In this document: positions 1 to 8,502 of the stretch, piece after piece
Layout of the letters: each line of letters begins with the position of its first letter
How positions within the stretch are numbered: the stretch's first letter is position 1
Source of the DNA: Eubacterium callanderi
GTDB taxonomy: Bacteria > Bacillota > Clostridia > Eubacteriales > Eubacteriaceae
DNA length: 64,000 nucleotides
Reading direction: 5' to 3'
NCBI RefSeq assembly: GCF_900142645.1
Contig: NZ_FRBP01000009.1
Span: 124,001 to 188,000, forward strand
Notes under the pieces: generated by a model
Seen by the model: only the letters and a program-made list of their open reading frames with translations
Told to the model about the DNA's origin: nothing
The model's database searches: none
Made by a program: the position numbers and the translations under genes

Positions 1-2
1 AT

Positions 3-1274
3 GAGGTCTATAACCCCACCGATGGACAGATAAGGGAGCTGCTGGTCTCCAATCCCGTATACGGCGCAGAGGAGATCTCCATCGACACCCTGGTAAACCT
101 GGGAGCGCCGTCAGACGATACCCTGTACGCGGCTGTGGAGGGCGTTCGCCAGCAGTCCATCGACCCGCTCAACCTGCCCCTGACCATCTACGACACTGCG
201 GGCAAGACGGTGCTGCAGACCAGCTGCTTTCCGGATTATTGCACAGAGCACTGCAACCCGCTGGCCAACAGCGGCTGTCCCTGCCGCGGCATGGGGCAGT
301 CAAACCTGAGCGAGCCCTGGGAATACCGCCAGTTTGTCTGCCCCTACGGCCTGACCCTGTACCAGCAGCCCATCGTGCATGAAAACCGGTGCATCGGTGT
401 GATTCAGGGCGGTTATATCCTGCTGTCCACCATGAAAAGCGAGGGCAAGACCAGCGACCGCACCGAGGAGCTGTACGATACGCCGGAGAGCACAGCCCTG
501 AGCATCCGCATGCTGCTCAGAAGGATTGCCGAGCATATTGTGAGCTTCTGCGTGTTCAGTGATGCCCGCAGGGTGCTGGAGGCCAAGGAGCGAGATATTG
601 ACGACGCCCAGCAATACAGCAAGCGCTTGGAGAAAAACCTCAAGGCCGCCCAGAATATCGTGACCGACCTGCGCATCAACCACCATTTCCTGTTCAACAC
701 CCTGAACTGCATGGCTGGCATGGCGCTGGATAAGGATGCCGAGGAGCTGTACGATGCCATCATCGACCTGTCCAAGATGTTCCGCTACACCACCAAGACC
801 AAGGAGCAGTTTGTGCCCTTCAGCCATGAGGCGGCCTATCTGAAAACCTACCTGAAGCTCCAGAAGCTGCGATACGAGGACAGCCTTCAGGTTGACATCA
901 AAATCAATGCCCAGCTCGATGACTGGCTGGTGCCCTTTAACTTTCTGCAGCCCATCGTCGAGAATGCCTTCACCCACGGCTTTGACACCAACAACCTGAA
1001 AAGGCGGCTGTCCATCACCGCGCAGCCCAGCGGCAGCAAGGTGCTGATTTCCATTTATAACAACGGTGCGGTCATTGATTACAGCACCCTGAACCGAATA
1101 AACGACAGCCTGCCCTCGGGCAGTGAGCATGGCCTGTCGCTGATTTATGCCAAGCTGAAAATGCGCTTCGGCCCGGATTTTTCAATGAATGTGTACTCCG
1201 ATGAGCGCATTGGGACATGGATTATTCTGGAATTACCCTACTCATATCAGAAAGAAGTGGAGAATGATGATTAA
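3..1274 (+). CDS. PocR-domain sensor histidine kinase (LytS/YesM type), 5' partial
   Basis: The reading frame is open from base 3 and has no ATG before the first internal GTG at 135, so the true start lies left of the window. The N-terminal half is a cysteine-rich PocR-type ligand-binding domain: the frame before 135 already reads like its start, and CTEHCNP and SGCPCRG follow. A coiled-coil linker leads to a His_kinase domain with the motif NHHFLFNTL (the family usually has NPHFLFNTL), then an HATPase domain with an N box around PIVENAFTHG. There is no membrane segment, so it is probably a cytoplasmic sensor. PocR domains are known or proposed to sense small metabolites such as propanediol or corrinoid-pathway substrates; the ligand here is unknown. 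The stop overlaps the start of the response regulator by 11 bp. Confidence 0.9.
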   Translation, partial: EVYNPTDGQIRELLVSNPVYGAEEISIDTLVNLGAPSDDTLYAAVEGVRQQSIDPLNLPLTIYDTAGKTVLQTSCFPDYCTEHCNPLANSGCPCRGMGQSNLSEPWEYRQFVCPYGLTLYQQPIVHENRCIGVIQGGYILLSTMKSEGKTSDRTEELYDTPESTALSIRMLLRRIAEHIVSFCVFSDARRVLEAKERDIDDAQQYSKRLEKNLKAAQNIVTDLRINHHFLFNTLNCMAGMALDKDAEELYDAIIDLSKMFRYTTKTKEQFVPFSHEAAYLKTYLKLQKLRYEDSLQVDIKINAQLDDWLVPFNFLQPIVENAFTHGFDTNNLKRRLSITAQPSGSKVLISIYNNGAVIDYSTLNRINDSLPSGSEHGLSLIYAKLKMRFGPDFSMNVYSDERIGTWIILELPYSYQKEVENDD

Positions 1275-1956
1275 AGTGGTTATCGCGGACGATGAAAAGG
1301 CCGTTTCAAAGATCATACAGCATTTTATTGAGCGGGAGAAGCTGCCGCTTCAGGTTGAGGGCATTGCCCTTGACGGAGAGAGCGCCCTGCAGATGATCCG
1401 CAAAAAGGAGCCGGATCTAGTGTTTTTAGACATCAAGATGCCCCTTATGGACGGCTTTGAGGTCATGGAAGCTCTGGAGGCTCTTCAAATGGATGTGAAG
1501 ATTGTGGTCATCACCGCTTATGAATCCTTCGAGTATGCCCAGCGGGCCCTGCGCATGGGCGCCAGGGACATCATCCTCAAGCCCATCGAGTACGAGCAGT
1601 TTACCCAGGCCCTGCTCCGGTCTGTAGGCTGGAATTTTACAGGCAATGATCTGGTCAATCAGGTGCTGGAATACATCCACACCCATTTTAGCGATAAGAT
1701 TGAGCTCCAGCTGCTGTCGGAGCAGTTTCATGTAACGGCCAGCTACCTGTCCAAACAGTTTAAGCGCTATGTGGATACCAACCTCATCAGTTATGTGAAT
1801 AAAATCCGGATTGAGCATGCGGTCGAGCTGCTGAAGAACGGATCCTACAATATACAGGAGGTAGCCAAACAGGCAGGCTATGAGAATGTAAATTATTTTT
1901 ATAAAAAGTTCAAGGATCAGACCGGGCACATGCCGTCAGATTATCTGAAGAAATAA
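1264..1956 (+). CDS. AraC-family response regulator (YesN type)
   Basis: This 230-residue protein has an N-terminal receiver domain (acidic pocket IADDE, phospho-acceptor Asp about residue 56 in FLDIKMP) and a C-terminal AraC double helix-turn-helix (about residues 130-230). The start is placed at ATG 1264 (or 1267) because AGTGGAG lies just upstream and the overlap with the kinase gene is typical of translational coupling; a longer frame beginning at 1189 lies inside the kinase. It should pair with the PocR kinase. The SHMT-like/symporter operon begins 160 bp downstream behind a terminator and has no convincing -35 box, which would fit activation by an AraC-type regulator (inference). Confidence 0.92.
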   Translation: MMIKVVIADDEKAVSKIIQHFIEREKLPLQVEGIALDGESALQMIRKKEPDLVFLDIKMPLMDGFEVMEALEALQMDVKIVVITAYESFEYAQRALRMGARDIILKPIEYEQFTQALLRSVGWNFTGNDLVNQVLEYIHTHFSDKIELQLLSEQFHVTASYLSKQFKRYVDTNLISYVNKIRIEHAVELLKNGSYNIQEVAKQAGYENVNYFYKKFKDQTGHMPSDYLKK

Positions 1957-1964
1957 AAAACATA

Positions 1965-1998
1965 AGCTGTCACAATATTATGGTGACAGCTATTTTTA
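1965..1998 (+). terminator. Rho-independent terminator after the two-component genes
   Basis: A 9-bp stem AGCTGTCAC/GTGACAGCT with a short AT loop is followed by ATTTTTAT. It separates the kinase/regulator pair from the next operon. Confidence 0.85.
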
Positions 1999-2115
1999 TG
2001 TCAACTGGATAAAAATGATCAGGAAACCGACAATTCTCTTCATAGATCGCGCTTTGTAATCGTGTTAGAATGAGATCATCGAAAACAAACACAGAGAACA
2101 AAGTGAGGTATTGAA

Positions 2116-3372
2116 ATGTTAAAAACAACAAGGGTACTGGACCCGGAAGTCTATTCCATCGTAGAGGCAGAGCTTGACCGCCAGGAACACAACATCGAAA
2201 TGATCGCGTCTGAGAGCACCGCGCCCACGCCAGTCATGGAGCTGAGCGGCTGTGTCTTCACCAACAAGACTGAGGAAGGGCTGCCGGGAAACCGCTTCCA
2301 GGCTGGCTCCGAACAGGCGGACGCCATCGAAAGCCTGGCCTGCCGCCGCGCGCTGGAGCTTTACGGCGCCGAGTATGTTAATTTACAGCCCTACTCGGGA
2401 TCAACCGCTAACTACTGCGTATTTAACGCGGTGTTGAACCCAGGCGATAAAATCTTGAGCATGCGCCTGGACCAGGGCGGCCATCTGACCCATGGTTCCC
2501 CGGTGAATTTCCTACGAAAGGTTTATGAATATGACTTTTACGGGGTTGATAAGGAGACCGAGATCATCGACTATGACGCACTGGAGGATCAGGCCATGGC
2601 CTATAAGCCAAAGCTTTTAATCACCGGCGCCAGCTCTTACCCGAGACTCATCGACTATGAGCGCATGGCCAAAATCGCCAAGAACTGCGGCGCGATTTTG
2701 ATGAATGACATGGCTCACATCGCGGGCCTGGTCGGGGCCAAGGTTATCCCAAGCCCGATCCCGCACTGCGATTTTGTCTCCTCCTCCACTACCAAGACCT
2801 TCTGCGGCCCGCGCGCCGGTATGGTTTTCTGCAAGAAGGAATACGAGAAGGCTCTGAACAAATCCGTATTCCCGGGGACTCTGGGCTCCATCCATCTGAA
2901 CACCATTGCCGCCAAGGCCTATTCCTTCAAATATATCGGCACACCAGAGTTCAGGGAAATCATGGAACGTGTTGTCCGCAACGCCAAAACCCTGGCTGAG
3001 GAGCTTCAGAGCTACGGCTTCCGCATCATCAGCGGGGGCACAGACAACCATATCGTCATGGTTGATTTAAGACCAAAGAGTTTGACGGGAAAGAGCTTTG
3101 AGCAGGCGCTGGAATACGTGGGCATTACGGTGAATAAGAACATGATTCCCTTTGACGAGGAAAGCCCCTTTGTGTGCAGCGGCGTAAGAATCGGACTGAC
3201 CTCCACTGCCCAGCGCGGCCTGGAGGAGGACGCTATCAAAGAAATCGCTGAGATCATGGATAAGGTCGCAAAGGACCCTGAAAACATGACAAATCTGGAC
3301 GCCTGTAAGGCACAAGCCCGGGCATTGATTTCCAGATACCCGCTGTACCCGGCCGGCTATTTTGAGGATTAA
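2116..3372 (+). CDS. Serine hydroxymethyltransferase-like PLP enzyme, divergent
   Basis: This 418-residue fold-type I PLP protein is clearly related to GlyA along its length. DMAHIAGLVGA, the PLP lysine (K227, in STTKTFCGPRAG) and the carboxylate-binding Arg (R358, in GVRIGLTS) are present. Several residues nearly invariant in true SHMT are changed: the His before the PLP lysine is Thr226, and the region matching the Y-A-E-G-Y-P-G-K-R-Y-Y-G-G motif reads KTEEGLPGNRFQAG, so both conserved tyrosines are lost. It may therefore act on another beta-hydroxy or alpha-substituted amino acid, or as an aldolase. The downstream alanine/glycine-type symporter, 73 bp away, suggests uptake of a related amino acid. 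RBS GTGAGG precedes ATG 2116. Family assignment is firm; substrate is not known. Confidence 0.85.
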   Translation: MLKTTRVLDPEVYSIVEAELDRQEHNIEMIASESTAPTPVMELSGCVFTNKTEEGLPGNRFQAGSEQADAIESLACRRALELYGAEYVNLQPYSGSTANYCVFNAVLNPGDKILSMRLDQGGHLTHGSPVNFLRKVYEYDFYGVDKETEIIDYDALEDQAMAYKPKLLITGASSYPRLIDYERMAKIAKNCGAILMNDMAHIAGLVGAKVIPSPIPHCDFVSSSTTKTFCGPRAGMVFCKKEYEKALNKSVFPGTLGSIHLNTIAAKAYSFKYIGTPEFREIMERVVRNAKTLAEELQSYGFRIISGGTDNHIVMVDLRPKSLTGKSFEQALEYVGITVNKNMIPFDEESPFVCSGVRIGLTSTAQRGLEEDAIKEIAEIMDKVAKDPENMTNLDACKAQARALISRYPLYPAGYFED

Positions 3373-3391
3373 ACACTAATGATGCGCTGCC

Positions 3392-3420
3392 AGCCGCTGT
3401 ATGGAAAAATGACAGCGGCT
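3392..3420 (+). other. Hairpin between SHMT-like gene and symporter
   Basis: Perfect 9-bp stem AGCCGCTGT/ACAGCGGCT with an 11-nt loop lies in the 73-bp gap and is not followed by a T run. It is more likely a processing or expression-balancing hairpin than a terminator. Confidence 0.5.
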
Positions 3421-3445
3421 TTGCCAGTAAACGAGAGGGAAAATT

Positions 3446-4957
3446 ATGTTAGAGAGTATTGTAACAAGTGTCAACGATGTGGTCTGGAGTATTCCGCTGA
3501 TTATCCTGATTCTGGGCGCCGGCATCTATTTTTCGGTGCGGATGAAATTTCCTCAGCTGCGGCTTATCAAGGAGATGTTCCGGCTGCTGGGTGACAACAA
3601 GGGCAAGGGCACCGATGAGGGGGTCTCCGGTCTCCGCGCCTTTATCATGACCGCTGCTGGCCGTGTGGGCGTGGGCAACATCGCCGGCATGGCCACCGCC
3701 ATTGCCCTGGGCGGCCCAGGCGCCATTTTCTGGCTCTGGGTAGTGGCGCTGTTTGGGACAGCCATCGCCCTCATCGAGTCTACCCTGGCCCAGGCTTATA
3801 AGATCACGGTCAATGGCGAGTTCAGAGGCGGCCCGGCCTACTATATCGAAAAGGGGATCGGTAAAAAATGGTACGCCAAGGCCTTTGCCCTGGTCACCAT
3901 TCTGGCGCCAGGCATCCTGATGCCGGGTGTCCAGTCCTACAACATTACCTCAAGCCTGAACCAGGCCTTTGGCTGGAATACCCTTATCATTGCCATTGTG
4001 CTGGCAGTGGTGGTCGGAATTTGTATCTTCGGCGGTGTGAAACGCATCTCGGCTGTCGCGGAAAAGGTTTCGCCCTTTATGGCCTGTGCCTATCTGCTGG
4101 TCTCCTTTATCATCATCGGGGCTAACATCAGCAAGGTGCCCGGCGTGTTTATGATGATTGTCCAGTCTGCCTTCAGTGTCCAGCCGGTTTTTGGCGCGCT
4201 GGCCGGCGCAGCCCTTTCCAAGGGGGTCATGCGCGGCGTATTTGCCAACGAGGCGGGGCAGGGAACCTCGGCCATCATGGCAGGCTCTGCCGATGTATCG
4301 CACCCGGTAAAGCAGGGGCTGGCCTCCTGCTTGAGTGTATACGCGGGTACCATCCTGGTCTGCACCACCTCGGCTTTTATGATTCTGCTGACGGGCTGTT
4401 ACAATGTGGTCGGCCCGGCAGGTGGCTTCCTGTTTGAGGGCATGCCCGGCAAGGAATACGGCGTCGCTTATGTGCATGGGGCCATTGACACCATCTTTCC
4501 AGGCTTCGGAGCACCTTTTATCGCTGTTTCCATTCTGCTTTTTGCTTTCATTGCCCTCCTGGCCTATTACTATTATGCCGAAAGCAACCTGGTGTACGTT
4601 TTTCATGAAACCAAAGCCTGGATGAAGAGCAACAAGCCTTTCCTTTATGTGTTCCGGGGTATTTTTATCCTGGCCGCTTTTCAGGGCTGCCTGCAGGCTG
4701 TGTCTGTAGTGTGGACCATGGGGGACATCGGCTGTGGGCTCATGACCTGGCTTAATGTAATTGCAGTGTTGATTTTAAGTAATCAGGGTCTGGCAATCTT
4801 CAAGGATTACGAGCGCCAGAAAAAACTGGGGCTGGAGCCCGTTTTTGATCCAGATCTTCTGGGTATCCAGAACGCCGGCAGCGTCTGGCGGGACCGCCTG
4901 GCTGAGTATAAGGTGGCCCAAATGGCCGATGCAGAAGAAAAAGGCATTGCCGCATAA
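3446..4957 (+). CDS. Alanine/glycine:cation symporter (AGCS family)
   Basis: This 503-residue integral membrane protein has the AGCS signature FANEAGQGTSAIMAG and the N-terminal GVGNIAGMATAI helix motif, with about ten hydrophobic segments. AGCS proteins import alanine, glycine or similar small amino acids with Na+ or H+. A GAGAGGG Shine-Dalgarno precedes ATG 3446. It is the second gene of the SHMT-like operon, so the likely cargo is the substrate of that enzyme (inference). Confidence 0.92.
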   Translation: MLESIVTSVNDVVWSIPLIILILGAGIYFSVRMKFPQLRLIKEMFRLLGDNKGKGTDEGVSGLRAFIMTAAGRVGVGNIAGMATAIALGGPGAIFWLWVVALFGTAIALIESTLAQAYKITVNGEFRGGPAYYIEKGIGKKWYAKAFALVTILAPGILMPGVQSYNITSSLNQAFGWNTLIIAIVLAVVVGICIFGGVKRISAVAEKVSPFMACAYLLVSFIIIGANISKVPGVFMMIVQSAFSVQPVFGALAGAALSKGVMRGVFANEAGQGTSAIMAGSADVSHPVKQGLASCLSVYAGTILVCTTSAFMILLTGCYNVVGPAGGFLFEGMPGKEYGVAYVHGAIDTIFPGFGAPFIAVSILLFAFIALLAYYYYAESNLVYVFHETKAWMKSNKPFLYVFRGIFILAAFQGCLQAVSVVWTMGDIGCGLMTWLNVIAVLILSNQGLAIFKDYERQKKLGLEPVFDPDLLGIQNAGSVWRDRLAEYKVAQMADAEEKGIAA

Positions 4958-4963
4958 CAAAAA

Positions 4964-4994
4964 AACAACCCGTATCGCAGCGATACGGGTTGTT
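4964..4994 (+). repeat. Intergenic palindrome copy R1
   Basis: 14-bp arms beginning AACAACCCG close on the loop CAG and are followed by TTTT, so this copy probably also terminates the symporter transcript. It is type A (CCCGTATCG arms). Confidence 0.9.
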
Positions 4995-5050
4995 TTTATA
5001 TAATTTACTAAAAGAAGAAAAGATAAATATTATTTTTATAAAAAATCTTG

Positions 5051-5079
5051 TTGACAATTCTTCGTGTATACGATATACT
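5051..5079 (+). promoter_or_regulatory. Sigma-A promoter with overlapping dyad
   Basis: TTGACA (5051-5056), 17 bp spacer and TATACT (5074-5079). An inverted repeat GTATA-CGA-TATAC (5066-5078) overlaps the -10 box and could be an operator. The downstream gene starts at 5271, leaving a leader of about 185 nt in which I see no known riboswitch. Confidence 0.7.
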
Positions 5080-5270
5080 TAAGAAAATTTAGTAAAAAAC
5101 AAAGTATCTTGTATTTCGTGAGATGAAAACGGGCTCTGCACACACTAAAAATTATAAAAAATGACAATTCAATAGACATGCTGTCGAATGGGGAATTGCT
5201 GTCACCCACTGGAACAGAAGGCTTAAGTGCTTTCTGTTTTTTTATTATCAAAATTTAAGGGAGAAAAACC

Positions 5271-5792
5271 ATGAAGAGGACAAGTGAATCTGTTAACAAA
5301 GCTTTGAGCAGTAAAAATATACTTTTTATAGAAGCGATCTATGATGATTATGGCAATAACAGCCGTATCCACTACCTGGAAGCAGGATGCGTGACCAGCT
5401 GTCTGGCCGGCGGCATCGGCCCCCGGGATTATATCAAGAGAATGATGCGGGCGCGGTGTCTGAGCGAAACCATATACCGCCAGTATATGACAAAATGGCT
5501 GGGCATGGAAAAGGGCTATCCCTATCTGGCGGGGGCAGGCGCGCTGATGGTGCCGGTAAAAACACGCATAAGCGTCAAGTTTACAGACAACCGACGAAAT
5601 TATGACGACGCCTACAGTTTTTATAATTTCCATTTTTTTGATGAAGACATGGACCTGCAGACCGATATAGGCAGCATTTATCTCGCAGGCGATTTTGCGA
5701 TCAAAACCTGCCAGAGCGGCAGCCAGAACGAGCTGGGGTACGAACGGGCCCAGATGGTGCTGGAGGGGTTTCAACGGATTTGGGAAGCGTAG
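5271..5792 (+). CDS. ComK-like protein (tentative)
   Basis: This 173-residue soluble protein has GGGAG before ATG 5271. I recognise no strong motif, but the central part, IYRQYMTKW followed by a short hydrophobic stretch and LMVPVKTR, resembles clostridial ComK-type transcription factors, where a phrase like fiPIKTR is typical. ComK proteins bind DNA and activate competence genes in Bacillus; the role of clostridial homologues is poorly defined. It stands alone between two palindromic repeats and has its own strong promoter with an overlapping dyad. Alternative: an uncharacterised regulator of another family. Confidence 0.5.
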   Translation: MKRTSESVNKALSSKNILFIEAIYDDYGNNSRIHYLEAGCVTSCLAGGIGPRDYIKRMMRARCLSETIYRQYMTKWLGMEKGYPYLAGAGALMVPVKTRISVKFTDNRRNYDDAYSFYNFHFFDEDMDLQTDIGSIYLAGDFAIKTCQSGSQNELGYERAQMVLEGFQRIWEA

Positions 5793-5803
5793 GATTGAAA
5801 AAA

Positions 5804-5830
5804 CAACCCGTACCGGCGCGATACCCTTTG
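5804..5830 (+). repeat. Intergenic palindrome copy R2, hybrid arms
   Basis: The left arm is type A (AACCCGTA), degenerate at the centre; the right arm is type B (GCGATACCCTTTG). The outer halves do not pair, so the copy looks like a recombinant of the two arm types. Confidence 0.7.
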
Positions 5831-5847
5831 AATTGCGCAGGCTTTTA

Positions 5848-5876
5848 TTGCGTATCTTGATCACGTCTGATATAAT
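5848..5876 (+). promoter_or_regulatory. Promoter of the PAS-GGDEF-EAL gene
   Basis: TTGCGT, 17 bp, TATAAT. A leader of about 115 nt follows before ATG 5999; no c-di-GMP riboswitch core was recognised in it. Confidence 0.65.
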
Positions 5877-5998
5877 ATATAAATAAGATTTGGAAAAGTC
5901 AGGCGGGCTGGGGAGCGGCCTGAGGGCGTTGTATGGAACGTCCGGCAGGTTTGAAAAACAGTTGAAGAAGCAGTACATTTTTTAGAGGGGATCGAATA

Positions 5999-7687
5999 AT
6001 GATGACACAGTCAGACAATTTTTTTGAAACATTTACGGTTGACCCTGCCCTTTTTTACAGCGCGATCATCCGAAGTACGGATGATTACGTCTATATTGTG
6101 GACATGAATACCGACATGGCCCTGGTTTCTCCGAACATGGAAAGGGACTTTGAACTGCCCGGCCGGCAGTTTAAGGGCCTGGTGCCCATGTGGGGTGAGC
6201 TGGTTCATGAAAAGGACCGTCCCCGCTATAACGAAAGCATTGATGAAATGCTGCGGGGCGATACAGACATTCATCATGTGGAATACCAGGTGCGTAACCG
6301 CAAAGGCGAGTATATATGGGTGCTCTGCCGCGGCGTTTTGCAGAAGAACGCCCAAAACCAGCCGGCCATGTTTGCGGGAGTAGTGACAGACCTGGGAAAA
6401 ATGGGCAAGATCGACTACACCACCGGCCTTTTTACTTACAGGGAATGTGAGAAGGAGATCAGTGAGCTGCTGGATAAGGAATCGGAAAAGCCCGGCGGCC
6501 TGATGCTGCTGGGGCTGGATGATTTTGTGCGGATTAATGACCTTAACAGCCATCTTTTCGGGGATGGGGTGCTGCGCCAGTTCGCCCAGACGGTTCAGCA
6601 GCTGCTGCCCCCGGGCGCCAGCATGTACCGGTTTGACGGGGACGAGTTTGCTGTGGTCTGCCCCGGCGCGGGTGAGGAAGAGCTGGAAGCTATTTATAAA
6701 CGGCTGCACGCCTATAGCAACCGGGTGCACACCCTGGACGGCCAGGAATATTTCTGCACGGTGTCTGCGGGTATGACGCTGCTGGGACGGGACAGCCAGA
6801 ACTATCCCGATCTGATCAAGTGCGCGTCCAGTGCTCTTGAAGCCTCCAAGACCAAGGGGAAAAATATCATGACGGCCTACACGCCAGCGCTGATGCGTTC
6901 AAAGCTGCGGGCATTGGAGCTGACCAGCCGGCTGCAGCTGAGTGTGGTGAACGGCATGGAGGGTTTCCGACTGGTTTACCAGCCCTTTGCCCACTCAAAG
7001 GATCTGGGCCTGGCGGGTGCAGAGGCGCTGCTGCGGTGGTCCGGTGAGCCCTTTGGCGAGGTAACACCGGCTGAGTTCATTCCGCTTTTAGAATCCAGCG
7101 GCCTCATTGTGCCTGTGGGTAAATGGGTGCTGGAGCAGGCAGTCAAGACCTGCAAAAAGTGGTCAGACAGAGAACCGGATTTCATTATGAACGTCAATAT
7201 TTCCTATCTCCAGATGCTGGACGAATCCTTTGCCGGGCATGTGGAAAAGACGCTGAAGGAAAACGGGCTGGATTCCCGGCATGTCGTGCTTGAGCTTACG
7301 GAGAGCTGCTTTGTAACGGATATGGGCGGCCTCAAGGAAATTTTCAGGCATTTGCGCGGTATGCGCATCCAGATCGCCATGGACGACTTTGGCACAGGCT
7401 ATTCCTCGCTGGGGATGCTGTCTCAGTCTCCGGCGGATATTGTCAAGATTGACCGGTTGTTTATCGAGGCCATCGACAGGGATGAGAATGTCTTTAATCG
7501 TTCCTTTATCGCATCGGTTATCAAGCTGTGCCACAGTGTGGGTATTACTGTATGTGTGGAGGGCGTTGAGGAGCAGGATGAGCTGAGGGCCGTCTGTGCC
7601 CTGGAGGCCGACAGCATTCAGGGCTATTATATCTCAAGGCCCATCTCACCAGAGGCCTTTGAAGAAAAATACTGGGGCTCTGACTGA
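5999..7687 (+). CDS. PAS-GGDEF-EAL cyclic-di-GMP protein, probable phosphodiesterase
   Basis: This 562-residue cytoplasmic protein has a PAS domain (about 20-130, ending in a PAC-like segment), a GGDEF domain (about 140-285) and an EAL domain (about 305-555). The GGDEF signature reads FDGDEF, so the first Gly is Asp and cyclase activity is uncertain. The EAL domain keeps the catalytic set: AEALLRW, NVNISYLQ, ELTES, DDFGTGYSS, VKIDRLF, EGVEEQ and QGYYISRP. It should therefore hydrolyse c-di-GMP, perhaps with the degenerate GGDEF as a GTP sensor. Shine-Dalgarno GAGGGG precedes ATG 5999/6002. Confidence 0.92.
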   Translation: MMTQSDNFFETFTVDPALFYSAIIRSTDDYVYIVDMNTDMALVSPNMERDFELPGRQFKGLVPMWGELVHEKDRPRYNESIDEMLRGDTDIHHVEYQVRNRKGEYIWVLCRGVLQKNAQNQPAMFAGVVTDLGKMGKIDYTTGLFTYRECEKEISELLDKESEKPGGLMLLGLDDFVRINDLNSHLFGDGVLRQFAQTVQQLLPPGASMYRFDGDEFAVVCPGAGEEELEAIYKRLHAYSNRVHTLDGQEYFCTVSAGMTLLGRDSQNYPDLIKCASSALEASKTKGKNIMTAYTPALMRSKLRALELTSRLQLSVVNGMEGFRLVYQPFAHSKDLGLAGAEALLRWSGEPFGEVTPAEFIPLLESSGLIVPVGKWVLEQAVKTCKKWSDREPDFIMNVNISYLQMLDESFAGHVEKTLKENGLDSRHVVLELTESCFVTDMGGLKEIFRHLRGMRIQIAMDDFGTGYSSLGMLSQSPADIVKIDRLFIEAIDRDENVFNRSFIASVIKLCHSVGITVCVEGVEEQDELRAVCALEADSIQGYYISRPISPEAFEEKYWGSD

Positions 7688-7700
7688 GAGAAAAGCCCGT

Positions 7701-7721
7701 CCCGTATCGCCACGATACGGG
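7701..7721 (+). repeat. Intergenic palindrome copy R3
   Basis: Type A arms CCCGTATCG/CGATACGGG around CCA, 14 bp after the stop of the EAL protein gene. Confidence 0.9.
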
Positions 7722-7798
7722 CTGATTCAAAAAATCCCTGCAAAACTAAAGCCGCTTATGCTAAAATAGGGTAAGAAACTGCAAAAGGGGAAAAATCT

Positions 7799-8461
7799 GT
7801 GGCGAATTATAAAACAGGCTTAGAGACAAAAGAAAAAATATACGCGACCGCCAAAAAGCTTTTTTATGAAAAAGGTTTTGTAAAAACCACGCTGGCGGAG
7901 ATCGCCAGGGAATCCGGCGCCAATAAGGCCATGGTTTCCTACTATTTTGGCAACAAGAACAACCTGGCCCTTGAGGTCTATAATGAGTACATGGTGGCCA
8001 TGAAAGTGAAGACCCAGAACATCATTGCCAGCCAGTTCCCGGACAGCGATCTGTTTTTGCGCACGGCCATCGAATATCGGCTCCAGAACCGGAACTGCAA
8101 CCGCAATAAGGGGCTTAACCGTTTTTATCACGAGCTGTGCGATTCCAATATTTTTATGAAAACAGAGAGCGCCTCTGTGGGCTTTATCGAAAATATCAAC
8201 AAAGCCCACAAGCTTGGCCTGAGCAGGGTGGATGTCAAGGCGCTGGCTCTGGCAAATCTGTCAGCTGTGCACGGCCTGCATGTGGCCAGGAACGAGGGCT
8301 TTTTGGACTGCTCATCCGAGTATCTGGCGGAAACAGAAATCCGGCTGCTGCTTCAGAGCCTGAAGATCGGCAATGATGTGATCGAGGGCTATATTGAGCA
8401 GTCGCGGGAGATTGTGGATAGGATCGAAATCTCGGTTGGGAAAAATTTTAAGGTACTGTAA
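7799..8461 (+). CDS. TetR-family transcriptional regulator
   Basis: 220 residues; N-terminal TetR helix-turn-helix (about 12-58: TLAEIARESGANKAMVSYYFGNKNNL) and a helical ligand domain with no recognised effector. The GTG start at 7799 is chosen because AAAGGGG lies 8 nt upstream. An extended -10 (TGCTAAAAT, 7759-7767) may serve as promoter. It converges on the URO-D-like genes through a shared terminator, so it may or may not regulate them. Confidence 0.88.
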   Translation: MANYKTGLETKEKIYATAKKLFYEKGFVKTTLAEIARESGANKAMVSYYFGNKNNLALEVYNEYMVAMKVKTQNIIASQFPDSDLFLRTAIEYRLQNRNCNRNKGLNRFYHELCDSNIFMKTESASVGFIENINKAHKLGLSRVDVKALALANLSAVHGLHVARNEGFLDCSSEYLAETEIRLLLQSLKIGNDVIEGYIEQSREIVDRIEISVGKNFKVL

Positions 8462-8463
8462 AC

Positions 8464-8500
8464 AAAAAAGCAGAGCGGCTGAAACCGTCTCTGCTTTTTT
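8464..8500. terminator. Bidirectional terminator
   Basis: Stem AAAAAAGCAGAG...CTCTGCTTTTTT with an inner CGG/CCG pair. It lies between the convergent TetR and URO-D-like genes and has A and T runs on both sides. Confidence 0.85.
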
Positions 8501-8502
8501 TA

